A DNA stretch of 64,000 nucleotides from Paenibacillus tundrae. Its GTDB lineage: Bacteria > Bacillota > Bacilli > Paenibacillales > Paenibacillaceae. The position numbers and the translations under genes were made by a program. This document shows positions 7,630 through 17,600 of this stretch, piece after piece. Each line of letters opens with the position of its first letter. Position 1 is the stretch's first letter. Under the pieces are notes generated by a model that was not told the origin of the DNA, searched no databases, and saw only the letters and a program-made list of their open reading frames with translations. The stretch lies in contig NZ_CP145605.1 of assembly GCF_036884255.1 (NCBI RefSeq), positions 2,728,001 through 2,792,000 on the forward strand, read 5' to 3'.

Positions 7630-10600
7630 TTGAAAAGCTATAATGCAGGTGATCATGATCCGTATTGGTATGAATCTTTTATAGGTCTTAAACATGTACT
7701 GGAGATGCTCGAAACGGATTCCGGTATTGAGGCAGTCGCTTTTCAATCCACCATCATAGATAAGCTGGATGATGTTGTTGTGAAATATACAGACGGTAGA
7801 TTGATCTGTATGCAAATTAAGCATACGAGAGTGGAAAACAATTTGACACTGAGTGATCTTATTAGACCTGCTAGTAAAGGTTCGGCCTCCTTGATTGGAG
7901 GCATCGCTGCAGCATGGAGAGAAGGATCGAAGGCTAAACTGAATTGCATTCCGGTGCTTTATACAAATCGAAGTTTGGGAACGAACCCCTCTATCATATC
8001 GAATGGGTCCGTCTACCCTCCGCTTGCTACATTTTGGACCCAGATCCAAAATGAAATGAAGCGATCAGACAAGCTTTCTGATATTCAGTTGGATCCCACT
8101 TTAGGTGAAGCTTGGAATGAACTTCTGATACAATTGGATATTGTTGGATCGGACACAAACAAATATGAATTCCTAAAAAATCTCCAGATTAAATCCAACC
8201 AGCCCGAGCTGGATCAGCTGGAGAAGCAAATGATTGAAAAGATCGGCCAGATATTTGGGATAGCGTACCCATCCATGCAGAGTGATATTTTCGATAAGCT
8301 TGCGGGCAGTTTGCGACACTGGACAACATCGATACATGGGAAGATGGATTTCGTCAATCCAGAGGAAGTCTACCGCCGACTGTCTTTGTCTCTAAAGCTT
8401 GAAGACAATGAGCATCGACTTCCTCCACCGGTACCTTTTTTTAAATCGAGAATGCTTTTTATGGAGCGCTTAATAGAAGAATTGGCCTCAAACAAACAAC
8501 CTGTTATTTTCTTGAAAGGTAGCCCTGGATGCGGGAAGAGTAGTCTTGTCAGCCAACTGGCTGACGAAGCATCGCCGGTAATAGATCTTCGTTATCATGC
8601 TTTCAAGCCAATTACACCTGATATGAAAGAAATTCCTGCTGATGCAAATCGTTTAGTGGGAGCAGAGACTTTTTGGACGGCGATGCTTGATCAAATTCGC
8701 ATGAAGTTTGAAGGCAAGCGGTTCCGCTACCGTGTTCCAATTCGTAGTAATTATCTAACCGTGGCACAAATAAAGGAACATGTCTTGCGGCTGGCGCAAG
8801 AGTTATCGATTATTCAAAATAAGCCAACAGTTATTGCAATTGATGGAATTGACCATGCAGCAAGGTCGGGTTACATTTCCCATAAGCATGAGAATACATT
8901 TCTCCATTCGCTTGTCCATCCCGAGGAGGTTCCTGACGGAATTGTATTCTTACTCGCCGGACAGCCTCCAGAGGGTTATCCGGCATATCCGCATTGGTTG
9001 AGGGAAGACAGGGACGATGTCCTCCACCTTGAAGTGCCAACAGTTACAGAAAGCGATATTCGTCAGATGCTAACTCCCCATTTCCCAAGGGATTTCATGA
9101 ATCCTGCCATAAAGGTGATAAGGGAAACAGCCGCGGACAATACACTTGCTGTTGTATTCGCAGTTAGAGAAGCAATGGGCTGTAAGTCGGTCGAAGAGCT
9201 TGTAGAAAGACTTCAGTCTAAAAAGCTGCACGATGGCATTCATGCCTATTATGATCATATTTGGATCCATGCGGTACGCAAAATCCAGGAAAAGGTAAGC
9301 CACGAAATTGCATACCTTAACGAGAAGTTATCGGGCTGCTTTTCACTGTCTAGCGAACGGCTGGACGGAATTACGCTTCAAGGGATATTCTCAGATTCGC
9401 AGCTTACAGCAGTTGATTGGAACTATCTATTGAAGGATTTGGAGCCTCTTGTCACGGAACAAGAGAAAGGGAAGTTTGTATTATTCCATAACGATGTACG
9501 GGTGTATTTCATGCGCTATATTCGAACCCGCCCCGATATTGTGAAGGATATTGCAGGATCACTTGCGGACTTCTATTTGGCCGAATCTGAATATAAGATA
9601 GCACGTCATGCCGATTTGTTTTCCTTACTAAACTTAAGCAAGCGCAGTAAGGAAATTGTCTCGATTTTTAACCCGTCCTACATTATGGAGGCGTGGGCCA
9701 TCCGAAGGCCGATTGATGAGATTAGAGCTCAGTGCGGGGAAATACTGGCTACTGTTAAGCAACAACGAAACTGGGACGATATGGGAGTAACACTTGAAGC
9801 GATTCGTACGGTTCAACAGCTATTAAACTCTCATAATATGGCCAATGAGCGTAATTATATCATAGAAGAAGATCTTCGCGATCCTGCTTTCCTCCCGTCG
9901 GAGGGAGTTGTGAATCCGATCAAAGAATGGAATATACACTTGTTGAAGAATGTACTGATAGACATCCGAAAGCTTGTCAAACATAATAAATTTGACCGCG
10001 CACGGCAAGTGATGGAAAGATGGTTTCAGCGTAATGGCATCACGCCATTTAAACTGATGGAACTTTTGAGTGAATACGAGGTATACGAATCTATCTCTAA
10101 CCACGATAAGCCTGGCAAACGTTTTCTTGAATGGGTTAGTGACTATGGAGAAGTCGCAGGTTTAATATCAGCCGAAGTTTGGCGGATTCAAGCTGTGGAG
10201 TTAGGGAACTTTGCTAAAAAACAGGTGGCGAGTACTTATTGTGATGGATTTCTCCAGGAATCGCTCCATTTATGTCGCTTCTCCTTTTTTAGATATCTGA
10301 GAAGTTACTTGCCCCTTCTTGAACCGGAGAAAAAAATTGCTTTAGCCGAACGAATGGTAGATAGAGAGAGATGGACGGAGATTCGATACCTGCTGAAATA
10401 TACAGAAGCTCATTCTTTGTCTTTTCAACATCGAATCATGCTGGGCATGTTCAGTGCCATCGTGAATTTTGAAACAGATCGATTTGTAATCCCCGTCGTT
10501 GATCAGGGTTTTGACATCTTGGAACACATGGAAATGACTTATGCTTCCGATGCTAAGCTCTATTCTTATATGTGTTTTCTCTGTGGCTGGACTAGCCCCG

Positions 10601-13599
10601 AATCTAATCTGGAGCAGCTCGCTAGTGAAGCAATGGAGGCTTATAATTCCGTGGATCGGGACCCGAGGGCGATGAATATGGTTCATGTTCTGGTTCATAG
10701 CACCTGCCGTATGGGAGCATACTACCGTTTATCCATGGAAGCAGAGTTCAAACTGTCAAAATTCGATATGAACATTATTATTTACTTGATAGAACAACTC
10801 TATTTAATGGATCAAAATATTTATGTCCATTTGGTGGGATATATCGAAGTGCGCTCATTTTTCATGAAAATGGCCATATATCTATCCGGTAAAGATGAGG
10901 AATTCGATAAGGTTCTGCACCCCGTCATAAGGGATAGTATGATTGCAGGTGATGTGTTTTATTTAGATATGGATCTTGTTTGGGGGTATCTGGATCTACA
11001 TGGCGATAGAAAGGCGATGGAGATCATTTTTCATCGTTGGGTAGGAGAAGAGGGGACAATTTGGGGAGACGACATCCAAAAGGGTGTACCTTGGGTCGAA
11101 AATTTTATTGCCCTTGCAGATAAATATCAGATGGAGGAGAGAGCCCGATATCTCAAGGACAAGCTTGCCTGGAGATGGTTTGGTATGACAGCCAGACGCT
11201 CGGTGTCAGTAGGACATCTTGTGCGTTGGGTAGAACTCCTGATTAAAACTAAACCGACATCGTGGAAGAAGCAAGGAATGGATTTATTGGGTTTATGCAA
11301 GCAGCTTGGTAATGAGCCTAATCAAGTTACTGATAGTGCGGTGAGTATAGTAATGGCGGCTGCAGCAAAAGACGGGGTGGAGACACTTTGGTCTGTTTTC
11401 AACGAAAATGACATGCTTGATGTTAGTAAATTCGCACATTATAAGGTGATTTTTGATGTGTTAATCCTTATGCTTAAGGATTGTACGATTACAGAAGATG
11501 ATTTGACAGCTATTTGGCTGTTGACTATTGGAGGATTAAGCTGGAGAGACCGTAACAGCAGAGCGTACATTGAGGATATGAGAAAATGCGTTCTAAAGGC
11601 TGCTCATCGGCTTGGATATACCAATCTCGCTGTATATATGAAGCAAGAGACCTCATATCATTTTGACATCCACAATGACAGAGACAGGGACAATAGACCG
11701 GTAAGATGGTTTGAAACACGCCGGAAGCATTTATCGCATTGGGAAAGCACCCGCAAACTAGCTGAGAATAAGGTTAGAAAGTTATCTCTGGAAGAAGCAT
11801 TTAGTGACTTCCATCGTTTTGTCAGAACTTTGGATTCAAATGGAGGCCTCATGGATCATGTGGAGGCTTTCTATTATGCGGAGATTTTAGTTCGTAAATT
11901 AAGTAAAGAACCTTCCCACAAATATAAGGAATATAGTGAGATATTGTTCGAATTCGCTGGGGCTCACGCAGCAATATTAAAACACAACAGAATGGATAGC
12001 TATATTGAAGAATTTTATTCCACATTTATTAGTTTTCCCTTGGACGATGAAACCAGGTGGAGAGTACTTGAGCCACTTATTCCAGAAACAATTGAGGTAA
12101 CAACATTATCATACTTCATAAATAAGCTGGAAGAAATGCTTCAGGTACGTGCAGAGGAAATCGGATCACAGAAAATTGAGGATTCAACAAATCAAGTGAT
12201 TGATACTTATGAGCGATGGTTCAGAGGGGATGTGAAAGTGGCATCGACCATTAATTATTCCACGGAAAATTCAATGAATCAGATGTCATGGAAGCAGTTC
12301 ACCGTGAATATTCTGCTTAGGAATTTATCGAGTGGTAACGAACATCAAATTGAAGCCGCATTACAAGGACTATGGCTGTGTGTAAAGCGAGACAATCAGG
12401 TTATCCATAACCTGATCTCTGAATGGGATACTATTGGCGAGTCAGCGAGAGAATGGATACTACTATTGTTTGAACGTATTGCCTCGGAGTTCCCATCATA
12501 CTATGAATCGATGAAACCGCTACTGCTTAAGTTAAAAACCGAAGGAATGATGCTGCGCACGCAGTCCAATCTGATAATAGAAACGTTTGAACGTGGACTG
12601 AATGTTACGGGGAGGTCAACTTCTCCTTGGCTTCTGCGAAAAATTAAAGGATTCAAGTCGTATTTTTCCAAAGTTAAAGAAAGAACCGAAATGCAAATTT
12701 TTGATTACCCCTTATCTGAAGACCGCTTCTTTAATCAGCGACTCTATCAAATTGCTAGTCTATTTCCGGAACTTGTAACGGAACTTCTTGTTGAGTTTGA
12801 TGCTTCAGAAGATGCGGATGTAGATATGGAAACAAAGCTGCTGCAGATCATAGAGAGTCGGATAGAAAAAGAAACATGGGAGCGAACTTCCGTATATAAC
12901 GAGGTGCGGGCTTATCTTCCTTGCGATGATCCCTTTCTGTTATTAAATCCTCCAAGTTCATTCAGAAGATCCGATGGGTGGCTCAAAACTGGATTGATAG
13001 CAGCTTCGAAATTTGATGCAGCCTTGAAATTTGATGAGGATGATGCCATCGCGCAATTCATGAGTCAAGCTGAGAAAGGGCTGAATAAGGACCACATACT
13101 GCTCGGTGCTGCTATGTTCCACTTCAACCTCATCGAAGGGTACTACTTTACGAGTAGATTATCAGAAAGTAATGGGTATAACAGATTCACATCCAGCGGA
13201 AGATCATTCCTATTCTACAATTCTGAACCAATCAAAAAAAGGGATCTTAGTCAGGAGCTATTCTATACGTTTAGGCATATTAATGGACAAAAAATTCCTT
13301 ACAGCAGTACTGTTCTCTTGGTACCAAGCACAGTCTTCCGTTCACTCGGCTGGTTACCGTCAACCGCTAATCCATTAGTTTGGGAAAAGCAGGGGAAGCG
13401 GATGATGTGGATGGAGCAGATATTTAGTCCATATCTTGAGGAAGTACAGCCGTTTCTCCAACGCTGGGTGTGTACAAGAGAAGGGTATCAGGAAATCAAT
13501 AGGGTAAAAAGAAACCTTAATTATATAGTGACATTAGAACCTTTTCTAAACAATTTTTCTATGATGGATTTGCCGAACAATATTAGGGTTTACCAATGA
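7630..13599 (+). CDS. Avs-like STAND NTPase with N-terminal Cap4-type nuclease domain
   Basis: This 1989-residue protein has three parts. The N-terminus (about 1-210) looks like a PD-(D/E)XK nuclease of the Cap4/DUF4297 kind, with D47/D48 followed by the Q62-I-K64 motif in ICMQIKHTR. A STAND-type NTPase follows, with Walker A GSPGCGKSS (297-305), Walker B VIAIDGIDHA (401-410) and a sensor-like strand IVFLLAGQPPEGYP. The remaining 1400 or so residues are mostly helical and repeat-like, as expected of a target-sensing region. This architecture matches Avs (AVAST) anti-phage proteins, which recognise phage proteins and then degrade DNA. The start is TTG 7630, 11 bases after AGGAG. The subfamily and trigger are unknown. 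Confidence 0.72.
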   Translation: MKSYNAGDHDPYWYESFIGLKHVLEMLETDSGIEAVAFQSTIIDKLDDVVVKYTDGRLICMQIKHTRVENNLTLSDLIRPASKGSASLIGGIAAAWREGSKAKLNCIPVLYTNRSLGTNPSIISNGSVYPPLATFWTQIQNEMKRSDKLSDIQLDPTLGEAWNELLIQLDIVGSDTNKYEFLKNLQIKSNQPELDQLEKQMIEKIGQIFGIAYPSMQSDIFDKLAGSLRHWTTSIHGKMDFVNPEEVYRRLSLSLKLEDNEHRLPPPVPFFKSRMLFMERLIEELASNKQPVIFLKGSPGCGKSSLVSQLADEASPVIDLRYHAFKPITPDMKEIPADANRLVGAETFWTAMLDQIRMKFEGKRFRYRVPIRSNYLTVAQIKEHVLRLAQELSIIQNKPTVIAIDGIDHAARSGYISHKHENTFLHSLVHPEEVPDGIVFLLAGQPPEGYPAYPHWLREDRDDVLHLEVPTVTESDIRQMLTPHFPRDFMNPAIKVIRETAADNTLAVVFAVREAMGCKSVEELVERLQSKKLHDGIHAYYDHIWIHAVRKIQEKVSHEIAYLNEKLSGCFSLSSERLDGITLQGIFSDSQLTAVDWNYLLKDLEPLVTEQEKGKFVLFHNDVRVYFMRYIRTRPDIVKDIAGSLADFYLAESEYKIARHADLFSLLNLSKRSKEIVSIFNPSYIMEAWAIRRPIDEIRAQCGEILATVKQQRNWDDMGVTLEAIRTVQQLLNSHNMANERNYIIEEDLRDPAFLPSEGVVNPIKEWNIHLLKNVLIDIRKLVKHNKFDRARQVMERWFQRNGITPFKLMELLSEYEVYESISNHDKPGKRFLEWVSDYGEVAGLISAEVWRIQAVELGNFAKKQVASTYCDGFLQESLHLCRFSFFRYLRSYLPLLEPEKKIALAERMVDRERWTEIRYLLKYTEAHSLSFQHRIMLGMFSAIVNFETDRFVIPVVDQGFDILEHMEMTYASDAKLYSYMCFLCGWTSPESNLEQLASEAMEAYNSVDRDPRAMNMVHVLVHSTCRMGAYYRLSMEAEFKLSKFDMNIIIYLIEQLYLMDQNIYVHLVGYIEVRSFFMKMAIYLSGKDEEFDKVLHPVIRDSMIAGDVFYLDMDLVWGYLDLHGDRKAMEIIFHRWVGEEGTIWGDDIQKGVPWVENFIALADKYQMEERARYLKDKLAWRWFGMTARRSVSVGHLVRWVELLIKTKPTSWKKQGMDLLGLCKQLGNEPNQVTDSAVSIVMAAAAKDGVETLWSVFNENDMLDVSKFAHYKVIFDVLILMLKDCTITEDDLTAIWLLTIGGLSWRDRNSRAYIEDMRKCVLKAAHRLGYTNLAVYMKQETSYHFDIHNDRDRDNRPVRWFETRRKHLSHWESTRKLAENKVRKLSLEEAFSDFHRFVRTLDSNGGLMDHVEAFYYAEILVRKLSKEPSHKYKEYSEILFEFAGAHAAILKHNRMDSYIEEFYSTFISFPLDDETRWRVLEPLIPETIEVTTLSYFINKLEEMLQVRAEEIGSQKIEDSTNQVIDTYERWFRGDVKVASTINYSTENSMNQMSWKQFTVNILLRNLSSGNEHQIEAALQGLWLCVKRDNQVIHNLISEWDTIGESAREWILLLFERIASEFPSYYESMKPLLLKLKTEGMMLRTQSNLIIETFERGLNVTGRSTSPWLLRKIKGFKSYFSKVKERTEMQIFDYPLSEDRFFNQRLYQIASLFPELVTELLVEFDASEDADVDMETKLLQIIESRIEKETWERTSVYNEVRAYLPCDDPFLLLNPPSSFRRSDGWLKTGLIAASKFDAALKFDEDDAIAQFMSQAEKGLNKDHILLGAAMFHFNLIEGYYFTSRLSESNGYNRFTSSGRSFLFYNSEPIKKRDLSQELFYTFRHINGQKIPYSSTVLLVPSTVFRSLGWLPSTANPLVWEKQGKRMMWMEQIFSPYLEEVQPFLQRWVCTREGYQEINRVKRNLNYIVTLEPFLNNFSMMDLPNNIRVYQ

Positions 13600-13682
13600 A
13601 TATAAATAAAAAAATATCTGTTATTTGTTAGCTAAAGGAGAGTTAACTTATACCTTTTGAACGAGATTGAAAGCTTTCAAGC

Positions 13683-13763
13683 ATGGGCATATTAGATAAT
13701 CGTTATCCGCAGATATTGCGTTCTTATGGATCTAACCGAGCACCTATCCTATGGAATGGTTGA
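13683..13763 (+). pseudogene. Short DprA/Smf-like remnant
   Basis: A 26-codon open stretch reads MGILDNRYPQILRSYG and ends in APILWNG before a TGA. This resembles the entry strand of DprA/Smf proteins, where a D-x-x-YP-x-x-L segment is followed by a PP-x-L-x-x-G turn. The nucleotide-binding core that should follow is absent. AAAGGAG lies at about 13634. I infer a relic of a DprA-like gene; the match is short and could be chance. Confidence 0.3.
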
Positions 13764-14639
13764 GATTGTTGATTATTAAAAAGAAGGCTAATTCAGGTAC
13801 GAACCCCAAGCGCATATGATTTCCGAGGGATGTTCGCACCTCGAATATACCTTTTGGCAACATTGATATTGAGCTTTTTCACGGCTGTGGTTTATAATGA
13901 GAAAAATAGTTGTTAGAAATACCGGAATTACGCTAAGGTATGATGATATATCCTTATTACATGTATTTCCCCTGTCGCACTCTGTACGGAGTACATAGAT
14001 TGAAATAAGACTGCTCTTTTACCAATTAGAGTAACCTTCCAGCCGTACTCCGTGTATGGAGTTCGTGGATTTAATTGATGCAGTTAAGGCAATAAATCTC
14101 AATTCCAAGCGATTACTGAAAAATGTATTTCGCTATTATTTTGAGCAAACCATTTCTTTACTCTAATAGTGTAAGCAATCTGAATAGTATTGTTTAAGAA
14201 AGTGTCGCTCAATCGAGCGACATTTTTTGTGGGTTAATAATCGATTCCATATGTGGAACAGAGTTATGGCTCGGTTAGGAGTAGCGGCCATTGATGTTTT
14301 CGGCACATCGGCGACTTACCATGAGCACCTATAGACGAACGGCGAGCATCTGAAGCCATGCTTCAGGATCTACAGCTTGCAAAGTTCGCATATAAGTTCT
14401 CGCTAGATGGTGCATGCTATACTGGTAAGACGAGAGGGTTTCTAAAGTACGCTAGATAATATTCATAGATGGATACGTTGAGTTTAAATCTATAAGCGCA
14501 TGTAGAAGACAATGGACTAATCGTCCGGGGTACATGGATCTCAAGCAGAGAGAAAAAGAGCAGTCGAAATTTTAAGCCGTCTTTATAAAAAAATTGTACA
14601 ATATAGTTATCATACCTAGACTAAAGGAGTATTCTCACG
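13764..14639. other. Gene-free spacer between the two STAND genes with coding relics
   Basis: No intact gene is present. A terminator lies at 14203-14228. Between about 14270 and 14575 there are broken coding-like pieces in different frames, for example SEAMLQDLQLAKFAYKFSLD and DGYVEFKSISACRRQW, suggesting a decayed gene of unknown family. Two similar stretches near 13987 (GTACGGAGTACATAGATT) and 14053 (GTATGGAGTTCGTGGATT) are an imperfect direct repeat. The 10-base palindrome ATTGTACAAT (14593-14602) precedes the second STAND gene. The function of all of these is unknown. Confidence 0.4.
14203..14228 (+). terminator. Intrinsic terminator in the inter-STAND spacer
   Basis: TGTCGCTC and GAGCGACA form an 8-base stem around a 4-base loop (14203-14222), followed by TTTTTT. 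It is 600 bases beyond the first STAND gene, so it may belong to the decayed gene before it or to a long 3' untranslated region. Confidence 0.75.
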
Positions 14640-17600
14640 ATGTCCATTGAGGTAACAGGAACACAAGGTTACGATTATCAGTACTTACAAACTGTCTATC
14701 TAGTTCTCCTTATGTGGGGACGAGATGGTCTTGAACTCATCGTAGAAAAGAAAGATGGTGAAGATGCAGAGCTTCACTTTTCATTTGAAGGGAATATAGT
14801 TACGATCGAAATCCAGGTAAAAAGTGAACAAGGCAATCTTGAAATTGATTCCCTTGCTAAGTGGGTTGGACACTTTCCTGAAAAAAGGGAAAATGGTAAT
14901 TTACTGGAGCGTATTGAAAACGATACACAGCGGAAGGCGTTATTCATTACTAGAAGTCGCTGTTCGGATTCTACAAAAACCTTTCTAAGTCCGATTGGGA
15001 CTATTGATGAGCATTCAATTTCTCCGCTTCAGGGTCAACTAGCGGACACGTTCTTAAATGCATTTTCAAAAGCATTTGAAGAGAAAACTCCAACACCATT
15101 AAAGAAAAAACGAGATGACTTTTGTAAACATCAGGCTGGGCATTTGAGTAAAAATAAAGGAAGGCTTCGTGATATTGCCCAGCGTATCTTGATTTGGGAG
15201 CGTGCAGACGTGATCTCAATCCAAAATGAAGTGATTCGTCTGCTGAAGCTTCAGCATATCCCAGAACAAGTAGCTCCTACAGTAATTTCCCAGATGGAAA
15301 AAGCGGTAAGAATAGCTCGGGATGTAAGAGGAGATGTTGTTCCTCTTATACGAGAAATATTGAATAACTTTGCAGGTAACCGTACATTTTTGCGGCCTCT
15401 TCACGTGCCCAGGGAGAATATAGACCTATTAGACCGAGATTTAGAAGAAAAAAACGTATTACTTCTTACGGGAATTTCTTTCTGCGGGAAATCACATATG
15501 GCCGAGTGGATAGCAGAACAATTTCGTGCTGATCAAGGATTTACCTATGTAAAAGAAAATCAGTTGGATTCCGCTTACAGGTATCTTATGGTAGCAAGTA
15601 GCGAAAGCAGAATTTGTTTTCTTGAGGACCCTTTCGGTCACACAAATCTTAATCCAGATGCTATGAATACGTGGTCTCGATTGTATGATCTCACAACAAA
15701 ACTGGCTCCGCATCGAAAACTCATTGTTACTTCAAGGAAGGACCTAATTCAATCTCTCAATGGAAGTTCATCTCTTGAAGCCTGGTCGCTTGGAGAATGT
15801 CAGTGGAGGGACTTAACTGTATCTGATGCTAATTACGCTATTGATGTTTGGACTGCTTATTCTAATACAAAGCATCTGCCAGATAATGTGGAGGAACTTG
15901 TAGTGGACGGAATGAGAATGAACACATCAGCTGTGTTGCAACCAGGCCAACTCCGTCATTTGGCATATAGTGAGCAGGCTAAATTGATAGATAGAAGTTT
16001 CGAGGAATTGGCTAGTCTGGCTAGATTCGATGCTGATCAACTTGGGCAGTCCTTTCTGATCCGGAAGCCAATTGAACAGATATCACTAATGACTATGGTG
16101 CTCGGTAACCGTGTAGGTATCGGAATGGTGGAAGAGGCCTTTTTTTCTCATTTGCAATCTGTATATGATGAATTGAGACTAACGGAAGGGATAGGGGAGG
16201 CTGAGGCTTTCTGCGAAGAACTGGAGCGGGCAGGATACATTCAATCTGTAAATGGCCACTGGATGTTTTCTCACCCTACATATTATGAAGCGGCCATGCA
16301 TGTGGTAGAGAATCAACAAAGATTTGGACAGAAACGTTTACTAGTTATCCTCAGACATCTGCTTAGTAGCGAATCTGTCGCTATTATGCTTAATGTTATC
16401 CGTAGTTTAGAGCGGATATATGAAGCTTATGCGGTAAAAGACATTCGTAGTGAGGTCAGAAAGATGGCATTACAAGCATTAACAAACTCTTACCCGACCA
16501 TGAGAGACGAAGCCCTCGTTTTATTGGCTTCTAGGTTTAAAGAGCTGCCACCCAATGACATACAAGTGATCATGAGCTACATCAAAAGCTATCATTTTTC
16601 AGACTATAGTATCGAATGGCAAGATGGTATTCCAAAACTGAAAGAACATACACAAAACATAGTATGGCAAAGAATGATTGAACACCAGAATGAAGGTATC
16701 ACAAAAGAGCTGTTTTTAGCTATTGCGGAACGTCTTCAATCGCCGGATGAAGCATTCAAGGTCATCCCCGAAGAAGCATGGCAACTTGCTCGCTATTTGG
16801 ATGTACATGAGTTGGATGCTCAAATCAAACTACCGGTACTTAAGCAGTTGTTAACCTATAAAGATGCGTTTATTCGTGAGGCGGCGGCCTTTAGTCTTGT
16901 TCACGAGTATGGTGAGGATCGGAGACACCTTGATTTAGTTTTAAGCGATCCTCATCCTTTCGTGGTACTCCAGGGAATCCAAGGTTGCTTTCAAGGATGG
17001 AATCGTTGGAGTTTGGGGGAGCGTGATTGGGTTCGAAAGAAACTTCAGGAAGCGCTGATGGTAAAAGTAAACTGCGTGGCGGCCCATGAGTTCATAATCC
17101 AATTCTCTCAAAAGCCACATCGGTTTCGTTTGAATTGGGAGGTCATATCTTTGGAAGAAAGGGAGGATTTACATCGTCTTTGGGGCACACTTCTTCCCGT
17201 TTTCCTTGAGAATGTACCTGACGAATTTCTTGAAATTGATGAAGCTTATTTATTTGAAACAACATCAAGAGAAGCATCGGCGTTTACCGAAGATCAGGTT
17301 GTACAGATAACTAAGGCGTGGGTAGAATGGGTGGAGCGGACAATCTCGCGCAAACGTCCTAATGACTATGGAATGGGCTATCTTGATTTTTTACTGAATC
17401 ATACAAACCGAAGTTTTACTTACAGAGAGCAGCTGTCAATACGTCTATTGAGCCATCAAAATTCTTATATTGTATCTATGTCACTCGCGGAGTACGTAAA
17501 TTACTGGCCACACCTTCATCAACAAGAGCGAGCTCAAGTCATAAAGTTATTACAGAGCGACCGTAGTGATGTTCGCTGGCTTAAAGCTATTGCTCTGACA

